A program made the position numbers and the translations under genes. A model generated the notes under the pieces. It did no database searches, was not told the DNA's origin, and saw nothing but the letters and a program-made list of their open reading frames with translations. Shown piece after piece: positions 44,195 through 52,192 of a stretch of DNA of 64,000 nt. The stretch spans positions 62,001-126,000 of the forward strand of contig CAYPPG010000014.1 in the NCBI GenBank assembly GCA_964412555.1, given 5' to 3'. The first letter of the stretch is position 1. Every line of letters begins with the position of its first letter. This DNA is from CAYPPG01 sp964412555 (GTDB lineage: Bacteria > Hinthialibacterota > Hinthialibacteria > Hinthialibacterales > Hinthialibacteraceae).

Positions 44195-45358
44195 TCAAGC
44201 GGAACGGCGACGGGAGGAATAGTTCGAAACAGCATAATCGAGGGAGAATCGGCGGCGGTATTTTCGGCTTCTTTCTTCCGGCTGGGATTCTGCAACAGGC
44301 GCTGAGTTTTTGGTTTCAGGTTCTTCATCATCTTTATCAAACACAGAACCGGCGGAATGGTAGACACCTGTGGGGACACCGATCATCAAGTCTTTGACAG
44401 GGGCATCATAAACCAGCTTTTTGAAAGGATAGACAATCCGAGCGACACCCTCAGGGGCTTCCTCGCCGCCCGGTCTGTAAAATCCAAGCGTCAATCCGCT
44501 GAGCAAGTCTCCGAAAAACGAACTTACCGCGCCGGTAATCCCCTTTCGTTCGTTATCCTCGACTTCGATTTTCTTAGATTCCATTTTTGTTTGACTAGTT
44601 CGATTTATCTCAGTTTGTTGGACTTCATTCCGCATTGGCTTATTTCGTACTGTTCCATGTGCAATGCGGTCAGGATTGAATGAAGCCGGCTCTTTTACCG
44701 GAGAGGTTTGTTCTTTCGCTGAACTTGCAGACCAGAATGCATATTTTTGATTTTCATTTCCGGAAACATGAGCTTGTGCTTCCGATTGTTGAGGTGATAC
44801 TGATTGAATTTGGGTCGGCCGGCCCAATCCGCTTCCGAATTTTGGACTTGGCTGGGATGGAGATGGTGTTGATTTTGCTTTATCATAATTGCTGATAGGA
44901 GATGTGTTTCCTGGAAGAGTTGAAACAGTGTTTGTATTCTTGCTATCGTTTTGCGCTTTCAGCGCTTGATATTCCTTTATATTTTGTGCGAATTCGTCTT
45001 CGAATTTCTTCTGATTGGGAACTTTAGTCGACATGGAATCAATCAGTTTTGCGCTCTCTTCCAATTTTTGCCGCTCGACTCCGTTGCCATTGGCAGGTAA
45101 TTCGGTTACAACCATTTTCCCATTTTGCATCGGAACAATCGGTTGAACCACTGGTGGGTTGGCTGATTGAGCAGTTCGGGTAAAGGTGGTTCTCGGGATT
45201 GCTTTCAACTGCGCAGAAGTGGATTGCTCACGGTCCATCACCTGCTGAAAAGAAAGATCACCGGCTCCTTCTGTTTGAGGAAAATTCGGAACACGTTGTA
45301 CCGGATATCGGGGGGTAGGGGGCACATATTTCCCTAGCGGGATATAACGGTCGGACAT
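44195..45358 (-). CDS. Disordered protein with a conserved-looking C-terminal segment
   Basis: 387 aa. Residues ~1-250 are low-complexity, rich in Pro, Gln, Ser, Thr and Asn. Residues ~263-345 are more ordered and less biased: ITGAVSSFFGDLLSGLTLGF then YRPGGEEAPEGVARIVYPFK and VPTGVYHSAGS, with an amphipathic helix. The end is arginine-rich (RSRKYRRRFSLDYAVSN). No signal peptide or family is recognised. A Phe-Gln-Gln-Val-Met segment near residue 36 is faintly like flagellar export proteins, which I do not rely on. Confidence 0.5.
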   Translation of the reverse strand: MSDRYIPLGKYVPPTPRYPVQRVPNFPQTEGAGDLSFQQVMDREQSTSAQLKAIPRTTFTRTAQSANPPVVQPIVPMQNGKMVVTELPANGNGVERQKLEESAKLIDSMSTKVPNQKKFEDEFAQNIKEYQALKAQNDSKNTNTVSTLPGNTSPISNYDKAKSTPSPSQPSPKFGSGLGRPTQIQSVSPQQSEAQAHVSGNENQKYAFWSASSAKEQTSPVKEPASFNPDRIAHGTVRNKPMRNEVQQTEINRTSQTKMESKKIEVEDNERKGITGAVSSFFGDLLSGLTLGFYRPGGEEAPEGVARIVYPFKKLVYDAPVKDLMIGVPTGVYHSAGSVFDKDDEEPETKNSAPVAESQPEERSRKYRRRFSLDYAVSNYSSRRRSA

Positions 45359-45435
45359 TTTTTCCGCTCCTCACTGAAATAATTGCATTTATTCAGGAAG
45401 AGGAGCACACTTCATGCCAAATTATCAAGTTATCA

Positions 45436-45987
45436 TCATGGGCCAAAGCGCATGATATCTCCATTACTCAGCAAGCCGTTGGAGGAGTCGAAAATGACAT
45501 AAGAACGGCCTGCGGAAGACTCGTAATTCCCGTCCGGTCCTGCGCATAGTAATACCCAGCGGCCGCGTCTAGTTTTTTCCTCGGGTAACAAATCGTAATA
45601 ACTACTGTTCTCTTTGAAATTGTCGGTTTGTTCTGTATCCTGGAAGGGGTAGAGATTCGAATATTTTCCCGCTCCTTCCACGAGTTCCGGTTTGAAAAAG
45701 AGATCATGGACGATTCCGGACATATAAGAAACCGGTGTGGTCAACCGGATATAAAATTCAAGACGACTATTGACGGACAATTGTCCACGGGCAGGATACG
45801 AATTGTTATCCAACCGGTACATCTCGACGGCGGTACCGATAGAACGATGATCGGCTTCTGCCCGGGCGATTTTCGCACGCGTCTGCGCATTCAAGAAATT
45901 GGGTACCGCTATCGCCGCCAAAATGCCGATAATGGCTACAACGATTAATAATTCAATCAATGTAAATCCTTTTTTCATTGAAATCAT
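45436..45987 (-). CDS. Type IV prepilin / pseudopilin-like protein
   Basis: 183 aa (ATG at 45987, a second at 45978 giving MKKGFTLIELL). The class III leader is followed by VVAIIGILAAIAVPNFLNAQ. The body has FYIRLTTPVSYMSGIVHDLF and LLCAGPDGNYE, and the end SNGLLSNGDIMRFGP is almost identical to the prepilin at 8724. Downstream of a beta-propeller gene on the same strand, from which a terminator separates it. It probably belongs to the same pilus or pseudopilus system as 8724. Confidence 0.9.
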   Translation of the reverse strand: MISMKKGFTLIELLIVVAIIGILAAIAVPNFLNAQTRAKIARAEADHRSIGTAVEMYRLDNNSYPARGQLSVNSRLEFYIRLTTPVSYMSGIVHDLFFKPELVEGAGKYSNLYPFQDTEQTDNFKENSSYYDLLPEEKTRRGRWVLLCAGPDGNYESSAGRSYVIFDSSNGLLSNGDIMRFGP

Positions 45988-46098
45988 GAAACTTGTTTCC
46001 CCTTTTTAGTGGATTGAAGATTATGAACACTTTTGCTAGATCTCCACATTATTCTCGCTTTGACTCTTCAATATGATTGTATCAATCTCCGGATAAAA

Positions 46099-46134
46099 CA
46101 AAGCCTGAAAGGGATGATTCCCCTTCAGGCTTTG
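46099..46134 (-). terminator. Hairpin terminator between propeller and prepilin genes
   Basis: CAAAGCCTGAAAGGG pairs with CCCTTCAGGCTTTG with one bulged base; on the minus strand it is followed by TTTTATCC. It closes the propeller transcription unit ahead of the prepilin. Confidence 0.8.
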
Positions 46135-46183
46135 AAAATGAGTTATGTGTCTCTCTGGTAAACAAGCAAGAACCTTTGTAGTA

Positions 46184-47197
46184 TCAGTAAAGGCTCCAAC
46201 CGTTTACGTTAACCGGTTCGGGAACGAAATGGAAATCGAAGAAGGAAGAAAGATCCGCCAAATCTAATGTAATGATCACCGGAAATCCGCCGAAATCGCT
46301 CGCATCGTAAATAAAAACGCTGTTTGGGAAAGCGGAACCACTTTGGGTTTTTTCCGCCAACACGAAGCGATCCGTGTCATCGCCGAGAAAGATCACGTTC
46401 CAGGATTCATTCACACCGTCCAATTCACCGAAATTGAGCGAATCAAGAACATTGCCTTCAAAATCGATCTTATCAATATTTTTTTGGCCACTGACGAGAC
46501 CAAGCAAATAATCTTTATCCGGTTGATAGGCTAAGGAAACATACCCACGTTCCGTCTCGATCGTGTCGATGGGTTCTCCTCCATCCGAACTATAAACGTT
46601 GATATTCCCATCATGCTGTGGAATCCAAATTGTCCCGTCTTCCAAGATCAGCACTTCACCATAAGATCCGGAATCAGCGGAAACTTGGAATTTGGTTGTG
46701 TCGGCCATTTCTCCGCCTTCAAATCGGACACGGAAATGGTACGTGGGTGGAGTCAAGGGGCTGTTGCGCATAACAAACACTTCGTTCGGATTGAAACTGC
46801 TGACCAATGTGATCTTATCAATATCTTCCGGGGGAAGACCGTGGAACGATTGGGATCCATCGGGAGCAATACGCAAAATCTGAGCGATCCCATCCGGATA
46901 TTGCACCAATTCGGTTGCCGATTGCGGTACACCGGTTACGCCGACATAGCAGTTTCCGAGTGGATCGAAATCGAATCCCAACGGCCGGCGGCGCTGCATA
47001 TCACCCAACGGCCACTCCACAATTTGCACGATTTCCGCCGATTCATTGGGAATATCGAGGTTCACTTCAACCAACCGGTCGTTCGTGGCGTCACTAAGCA
47101 CCAGGTTTCCCGGCGTAAATGGATCAGCCGATGCAAACGGTACGGCTACTCCTATTACGCATAACGTTAGGATTACACTTCTCCAAATGTTTTTCAT
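46184..47197 (-). CDS. Secreted beta-propeller-like protein with C-terminal V-x2-W-x-L-Y motif
   Basis: 337 aa; AGGAGG precedes the ATG. Signal peptide MKNIWRSVILTLCVIGVAVP with cleavage near FASADPF. It is a paralogue of the 9404 protein: ADPFTPGNLVLSDATNDRLV, RRRPLGFDFDPLGNCYVGVT, AQILRIAPDGSQSFHG, SVFIYDASDF. Repeated ~40-residue blades fit an NHL/SMP-30-like propeller. It ends FVPEPVNVNGWSLY. Like its paralogue it sits beside a prepilin gene, though in opposite order. Confidence 0.75.
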   Translation of the reverse strand: MKNIWRSVILTLCVIGVAVPFASADPFTPGNLVLSDATNDRLVEVNLDIPNESAEIVQIVEWPLGDMQRRRPLGFDFDPLGNCYVGVTGVPQSATELVQYPDGIAQILRIAPDGSQSFHGLPPEDIDKITLVSSFNPNEVFVMRNSPLTPPTYHFRVRFEGGEMADTTKFQVSADSGSYGEVLILEDGTIWIPQHDGNINVYSSDGGEPIDTIETERGYVSLAYQPDKDYLLGLVSGQKNIDKIDFEGNVLDSLNFGELDGVNESWNVIFLGDDTDRFVLAEKTQSGSAFPNSVFIYDASDFGGFPVIITLDLADLSSFFDFHFVPEPVNVNGWSLY

Positions 47198-47389
47198 CTG
47201 TCTCTTACCTCCTGAATTTGAGATTGAATCTTATTCTTATAAAGGCATAACACCCCGCTTATCGAGTGTCAAGGTACTAATTCGATTTTCTTGAAAATAC
47301 TTAGGAGCCTTTACTTACAAAAAAAGATCGAATGAGGAAGAAATCAGGCAAAAAAATATCAAAAGACTGTAGCGGGAAATCGATCCAAT

Positions 47390-47418
47390 TTGACATGGGA
47401 TTTCAGATACGCTACATT
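47390..47418 (+). promoter_or_regulatory. Sigma-70 promoter of the 47471 gene
   Basis: A perfect TTGACA (47390-47395) and TACATT (47413-47418) are separated by 17 bp, about 50 bp before the start codon. Confidence 0.72.
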
Positions 47419-47470
47419 AGTTCTACCCATGGGGTAAATGCATATTAAGTGCATTTCAGGAGGCATGACT

Positions 47471-48427
47471 ATGCGTAAATTCAATTTATTTTTTATGATC
47501 AGCATTGCGATTCTCATTTCATTACAGACGTATGGGAAAAATCCGTTGGGTCCAACACATACCATTCATTTTGCCCGTGGCATCACGATTGACGGAGATG
47601 TAAGCGATTGGACCGGAGCGGAATGGGTTACCTATGACGCCGCAAGTATCACGGAAACGGGTGGAACCAATTGGAACGATCCGGATGCGGTTTGTACATT
47701 TTCGACGATGTATGATAATGAAGCGCTCTACTGCGCGGCGCAAGTCGAAGACAATTTAATTTCTTTTAACGAAGGGACGACATTGCATGCCTGGTGGGAA
47801 CGTGACGGGATTCAATGGTTCATCGATTTTACCAACAACGAAGAACAGGAAATCATCTTGTGGCCCGATTTCTTCAACGATTGGGAAAACGTTTCTGCCG
47901 GCGCGAAGTGGCTGCCGGGTGAAATGATCATCGCCATCGGTGCGATCGAAGATCAAACACATGAATTGGCCAATCGGTGGCCCGTTGGTACTCGGGATGG
48001 TGACCGCTCGGATGCGAATGACTTCACTCTGCCGGATGGATCGACTGTCCGTGGTGAGGTGAATGAAGAATGGGAGATCGTGGTCATCATCGAGGATACG
48101 AATTACACCATCGAAGCAAAAATCCCGTGGTCTTCTCTTGAGGAAAGCCAATTTTTCAGTGATCCGGAGGGAGCCGATCCTGCCAATCCGGATGATATCG
48201 GGGATTTGACGTGGGAGGATATGGGAAACCTTGGCTGGGAACCTCTGCTGCCGGAACCGCTGGAAGGCAGCACGATCGGCTTCACTCATTTGTGCATCGA
48301 CACTGACCTTCCGGAAGGGGGCTTCGACGCCCAAGCGATGTGGGTCGGCGATGGGGATAACGATGCGACTTGGACAGAGGCGGTGTTTGCGGAGCCGGTG
48401 ATGGTTGAGCAGTGGGATTTGTATTGA
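47471..48427 (+). CDS. Secreted CBM9-like protein with C-terminal V-x2-W-x-L-Y motif
   Basis: 318 aa from the ATG at 47471, 8 nt after AGGAGG; earlier in-frame ATGs at 47438 and 47465 are poorly spaced. Signal peptide MRKFNLFFMISIAILISLQT. The mature protein is one CBM9/DOMON-type sugar-binding domain: ITIDGDVSDWTGAEWV, STMYDNEALYCAAQVEDNLI, WERDGIQWFIDFTNN, YTIEAKIPWSSL and IGFTHLCIDTDL. Its nearest relative here is the C-terminal half of the 1731 protein. It ends AEPVMVEQWDLY. No catalytic residues; surface or extracellular sugar binding is inferred. Confidence 0.72.
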   Translation: MRKFNLFFMISIAILISLQTYGKNPLGPTHTIHFARGITIDGDVSDWTGAEWVTYDAASITETGGTNWNDPDAVCTFSTMYDNEALYCAAQVEDNLISFNEGTTLHAWWERDGIQWFIDFTNNEEQEIILWPDFFNDWENVSAGAKWLPGEMIIAIGAIEDQTHELANRWPVGTRDGDRSDANDFTLPDGSTVRGEVNEEWEIVVIIEDTNYTIEAKIPWSSLEESQFFSDPEGADPANPDDIGDLTWEDMGNLGWEPLLPEPLEGSTIGFTHLCIDTDLPEGGFDAQAMWVGDGDNDATWTEAVFAEPVMVEQWDLY

Positions 48428-48543
48428 TAATTTTTATTCGTAGGGTGGTTGCGCTTTTTCAACCCATCGAAAAAAGATGGATTAAACAGCAAAATCTATC
48501 TGTGTCTTGTCTTCTTTCTCTTCTGATATTTGGTTATATTGAA

Positions 48544-48572
48544 TTGACAATAAAAGACGGTTGGACTAACTT
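48544..48572 (+). promoter_or_regulatory. Sigma-70-like promoter of the methyltransferase gene
   Basis: TTGACA (48544-48549), 17 bp, TAACTT (48567-48572), about 75 bp before the ATG at 48646. Confidence 0.5.
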
Positions 48573-48645
48573 ACCTTGGAACTGTTTGTCCTTTGGTAAA
48601 TTCTAATCAACCGTTTGGAAGTCATGATTACGGGGTATAAAAAAA

Positions 48646-49584
48646 ATGAATTCTTACAATCAAGGCCTGTTCAACCAGAATAAAAAGATTGCCGAAAATT
48701 TTGATTTGTCGGAATCTATTATCATTTCTCCTGGCGATTGTCTTGATTTATTGAAAAACATTCCCGATGAATCGCTTCAACTTATTGTCACTTCACCTCC
48801 CTACAACATTGGCAAGGAATATGAGAAGAAACTTCATCTTGATCGGTACCTTCACCAGCAAGAGCAGGTAATTACCGAATGTGTACGCGCTTTATCTGCC
48901 AAAGGCAGTATTTGCTGGCAAGTAGGTAACTATGTTGACAGAGGAACTATCATTCCTCTGGACACGGTTCTCTATCCAATCTTTTCAAAACTCGGTCTAA
49001 AAATGCGGAACCGTATTATCTGGCATTTTGAGCACGGACTTCACTGCAGCCGCCGCTTTTCCGGACGGTATGAAACGATTATATGGTTTACCAAATCTGA
49101 CGAGTATATTTTCAACCTCGATGCCGTGCGTGTCCCCCAGAAATATCCTGGGAAAAAGTATTTCAAAGGTCCTAAAGCGGGTCAGTATTCGTGTAATCCC
49201 CTCGGGAAAAATCCCGGAGATTTATGGGTAATTCCCAATGTCAAAAGCAATCATGTTGAGAAAACCGAACATCCCTGCCAGTTTCCAGTTGAACTGATTG
49301 AACGATTGGTTCTTTCCCTGACAGATGAAGGTGAATGGGTGTTTGATCCTTTTCTTGGAACGGGAACGACAATCATTGCCGCTATTCGTCACGGTCGCCG
49401 AGGCGTTGGCGCGGAGATTTTTCCACCCTATATAAAGATCGCTCGTCAAAGGATTCAACAAGAAATGAAAGGGACATTGCGTACTCGGCCTATGGATAAA
49501 CCAGTGTATGATCCTATCGACGCAGGGAACAGCCTGACTGTTGCACCTTGGAAGAAAGATAACGGACAGTTTAAGTTATTCTAA
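48646..49584 (+). CDS. Type II DNA methyltransferase (N4-cytosine/N6-adenine, beta-class order)
   Basis: 312 aa. The catalytic TSPPYNIG motif is at ~53-60 and the AdoMet-binding DPFLGTGTT at ~240-248. This order (motif IV before I) marks the beta class. SPPY most often goes with N4-cytosine methylation, though N6-adenine is not excluded. Target recognition lies between the two motifs (SRRFSGRYETIIWFTKSDEY, GKNPGDLWVIPNVK). Length and both motifs look intact. It heads a restriction-modification remnant: a truncated BglII-like endonuclease follows 22 bp later. Confidence 0.9.
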   Translation: MNSYNQGLFNQNKKIAENFDLSESIIISPGDCLDLLKNIPDESLQLIVTSPPYNIGKEYEKKLHLDRYLHQQEQVITECVRALSAKGSICWQVGNYVDRGTIIPLDTVLYPIFSKLGLKMRNRIIWHFEHGLHCSRRFSGRYETIIWFTKSDEYIFNLDAVRVPQKYPGKKYFKGPKAGQYSCNPLGKNPGDLWVIPNVKSNHVEKTEHPCQFPVELIERLVLSLTDEGEWVFDPFLGTGTTIIAAIRHGRRGVGAEIFPPYIKIARQRIQQEMKGTLRTRPMDKPVYDPIDAGNSLTVAPWKKDNGQFKLF

Positions 49585-49606
49585 AACTATAAATTTATCC
49601 TAAAAA

Positions 49607-49957
49607 TTGATCCGCAAGACGCTTACTATGTCGGCGGAAAATCAAAAAAGAGAGATTGAAGCCGCTGGTGAAATGCCGATCTTCAGCTACAATCAAACCG
49701 ATTTTGTTAAAGACCGTGTTGCCATTGAAGTGCAATTTGGGAAATATGCATTTGTAGCCTATGATCTCTTTGTCAAGCATCTCGCTTTCTATGTTGGGGA
49801 TCATATCGATGTTGGAATTGAAATTCTGCCAATGAAATCACTGCAAAGCCAAATGAGTTCAGGGGTTGCGTACTATAAGGGTGAATTTTACAACGTTGTT
49901 CGTCAGGGAAGAGGAGTTCCCGCAGTTCCGCTTGTTCTTATTGGACTTGATATATGA
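49607..49957 (+). pseudogene. N-terminally truncated BglII/BstYI-like restriction endonuclease
   Basis: 116 codons remain. TDFVKDRVAIEVQFGKY lines up with BglII around its catalytic D84, E93 and Q95: D32, E41 and Q43 here keep the same spacing (nine residues, then two). YYKGEFYNVVRQGRGVPAVP and LVLIGLDI match the conserved end of the family. About 60-80 N-terminal residues of a normal family member are missing: a stop lies two codons before the first visible residue and only 22 bp separate it from the methyltransferase. Most likely a deletion removed the 5' part, leaving an inactive gene beside its methyltransferase. Confidence 0.72.
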
Positions 49958-50030
49958 GAAGATGAAGTATCTACCATTATGGGGTAGCCAAACGAATATC
50001 AGTCTTTAAGGTTTCTTTGTGTAAAACACC

Positions 50031-50552
50031 ATGAAACTCAAAGCCAATCCGCGCACATTTTTGACAAACAATGATTCTCCCTTCAGCCTCCATGCCCAAA
50101 AAAGATGGTTGCAAAAGAATCCATCTTTGGACAACAAAAGAAAAAAAATCCTCGATACAATCCTGAAAACACAATCCGCTGACGGCAGTTGGGATGGTTT
50201 GGTGCTACCCACGATTCAAAATTTATTTTCCCTATGGTTGCTCCAAGAAGAGCCTAACGAACAGATTCATGCCGCCCTCGATTGGATGCTTGAAACCGAT
50301 CACCCCCCTATGCAATGCACGAGTACCGATGGCGCGCCATACGACAATCTCTTTTTTCGTACGACACGGGAGGATAACCGGGCACTGCTGAGAATTTCCG
50401 GTGTTCCGTTCACTCAGGGATGTTCGGGATTTGTCAAAATGGGCGCAGCACTGTTTTTTGCCTGCGTGTTCGGGCGGGGGTGGAAGTTGTTGTATACTTT
50501 TCTTGTGGTTGATGCGCTGGAGCGGAAAGAGATTGAATGGGGATACAGGTAA
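50031..50552 (+). pseudogene. Probable terpene-cyclase-like alpha-toroid fragment
   Basis: 173 codons. KKILDTILKTQSADGSWDGL and WLLQEEPNEQIHAALDWMLE look like repeats of the prenyltransferase/squalene-cyclase alpha-alpha toroid, and SGFVKMGAALFFACVFGRG like its inner helices. Toroids of this kind need several more repeats; here the frame ends soon after with an atypical segment (LLYTFLVVDALERKEIEWGY). A frameshift or deletion near 50480 is the simplest explanation. A short genuine protein is not excluded. Confidence 0.45.
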
Positions 50553-50557
50553 ACCCA

Positions 50558-50725
50558 ATGACTAAATTAAACCAAGAAGAACATGAAATCCTTGATGTCT
50601 ATGAATCCGGAAAAATGAAACGCGTCAGCCATGCGGAGGAGTTGATTGAGCGTCATCAGGAATATGCGGAAGCCACATTGCGAAAAGACGCTCAAATCAA
50701 TATTCGGATTTCCTCCAAAGATTAG
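50558..50725 (+). pseudogene. Truncated CopG/BrnA-like antitoxin
   Basis: 55 codons. KLNQEEHEILDVYESGKMKR and EEYAEATLRKD-like HQEYAEATLRKDAQINIRIS are the start of the CopG-type antitoxins that continue with a ribbon-helix-helix (RISSKD-L-x-x-[IL]-Q). The frame stops directly after ISSKD, so the helices that bind DNA are missing. No toxin gene is next to it. It is the third damaged gene in a row. Confidence 0.55.
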
Positions 50726-50746
50726 AAAGCGATCCTAATCCAATCA

Positions 50747-52117
50747 TCAATCCCACATCTCACGAATCAACCGAACCGTTTCGTCCACTAATACTTGGCC
50801 GCCTTTCGGACCGATGACAAATTTATCCGCACTATACCCCCCGCCGGCAATCGCTTTTTCGGTCGGAAGATATCCGTTCGATTGACAGGAAAGCTGTACC
50901 AGAAAAGTCAAAATGGCTGGGCTGCGCGCTTTCATTCGGAGTCCGTAATCGATATAAAGTTCAAAAGGATTGGTTGCTATGGCGATTTCACCGAGGCGAA
51001 GGACATGAAATTCGATTGAGGTAATATGTTCGATTTTGTAAAACGGTTCCGTGTAATCCGGATGAGGAGGAAGATCGGCATGCGCAACCGTATGTTCAAA
51101 AACGATATTGGTTTCGATCCCTTCCTTGGCATAGGAGTGCACATCTTCGACAGCATCGGCAATCCGGCGGGCGATTTCCTGCCGGCGCGACAACCCTCTT
51201 CGCTCCACCATAATCTGTTCCGCACGCTTGCGGTACATCAAATGCGGCGAAATATCTCCGGCAGCGGCGCATTGCGGGAAAACATAAAGGTCATCGGAAA
51301 ATCGCTTGCGTAACTCCACTCGTACATCATGCCAAAAATCGGCGGAGATATCGCTCATGCCTTCCGTTTCCTGTGAGGGACAGGCGATATTGATTACGAC
51401 ACCCGTCAATTTTTCTTCGGAATCCCAGAAGTATAGCAATTCCACTGCATGATCTTCATATCCCTCGATACGAGAAAAATCGTCTTGAGCCGTATTTCCG
51501 TACATCCTGCTTGTTCCGTCAAAATAGACTGCTCGCCGGTTGTGTCCCACTACGGCATGCCCCAGCCCCCAACTCATTCCAGCCGGTTTTCGACTTTTCC
51601 AGGCGTTCACTGCCGCTTCGGCTAACTGCTTCACAAAAAAATCACCGTATTCTGAAGCCTTCATGACTCCTTCATCTTCGCTGACATCATACAAACCTCC
51701 ATACGCCCCATTTACGAAACCGGGAGCCGTGTGTGTATGCGTTGCGTTCATGAACAATTTATCGGCATCGAAATCATCCAATTTTTCACGCACCCGGTCC
51801 TTCACGCGATCTTGCATGGCCTTGCGAATACCGATCACATCGCAGGAAATCATGATGGCCTGTTCGACTTGGCCATCTTCACTGCGCGTTTCTAACGCCA
51901 ATGCGGTTGCCGTAAGCGGATCGAGCACGTTTTCCGAGATACGCTTGCGAAGCTGTCCAACCAGCGCCACCGGTTTGTCCGGTGTAATATCGATAGATGA
52001 CCAGCCGATATAGAGGGGATGTTCTTCATTTTGAGCGGCAAATGGATTTATCTCAAAACTACAACAACAGATTATTAGCAGTGATATTTTTGTTATTTTT
52101 CGGATAAAAAGCATCAT
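50747..52117 (-). CDS. Secreted neutral/alkaline ceramidase-like (PF04734 type) enzyme
   Basis: 456 aa with a signal peptide (KISLLIICCCSFEINPFA). The N-terminal half shows GWSSIDITPDKPVALVGQL, ISCDVIGIRK and NATHTHTAPGF, with the H-x-H typical of zinc-binding neutral ceramidase N-terminal domains; FPQCAAAGDISPHLMYRKRA lies in the middle. Family enzymes hydrolyse N-acyl sphingosine, but many environmental members of this domain group have unknown substrates. The protein is shorter than mammalian or Pseudomonas ceramidases (no C-terminal immunoglobulin-like domain). Separate from the oxidoreductase gene by a hairpin region. Confidence 0.8.
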   Translation of the reverse strand: MMLFIRKITKISLLIICCCSFEINPFAAQNEEHPLYIGWSSIDITPDKPVALVGQLRKRISENVLDPLTATALALETRSEDGQVEQAIMISCDVIGIRKAMQDRVKDRVREKLDDFDADKLFMNATHTHTAPGFVNGAYGGLYDVSEDEGVMKASEYGDFFVKQLAEAAVNAWKSRKPAGMSWGLGHAVVGHNRRAVYFDGTSRMYGNTAQDDFSRIEGYEDHAVELLYFWDSEEKLTGVVINIACPSQETEGMSDISADFWHDVRVELRKRFSDDLYVFPQCAAAGDISPHLMYRKRAEQIMVERRGLSRRQEIARRIADAVEDVHSYAKEGIETNIVFEHTVAHADLPPHPDYTEPFYKIEHITSIEFHVLRLGEIAIATNPFELYIDYGLRMKARSPAILTFLVQLSCQSNGYLPTEKAIAGGGYSADKFVIGPKGGQVLVDETVRLIREMWD

Positions 52118-52145
52118 GGCTTATTAGCCTCCTTTGAATTGTATC

Positions 52146-52191
52146 GCCGCCGTCCCGGCGGCTCTTTTGGACGTGCCGGCAGGATGCCGGC
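52146..52191. repeat. Two tandem GC-rich hairpins
   Basis: GCCGCCG/CGGCGGC (52146-52152, 52156-52162) and GCCGGCA/TGCCGGC (52175-52181, 52185-52191) are perfect 7-bp stems with 3-nt loops. They start 1 bp beyond the oxidoreductase stop and lie upstream of the ceramidase-like gene. Confidence 0.6.
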
Positions 52192-52192
52192 G

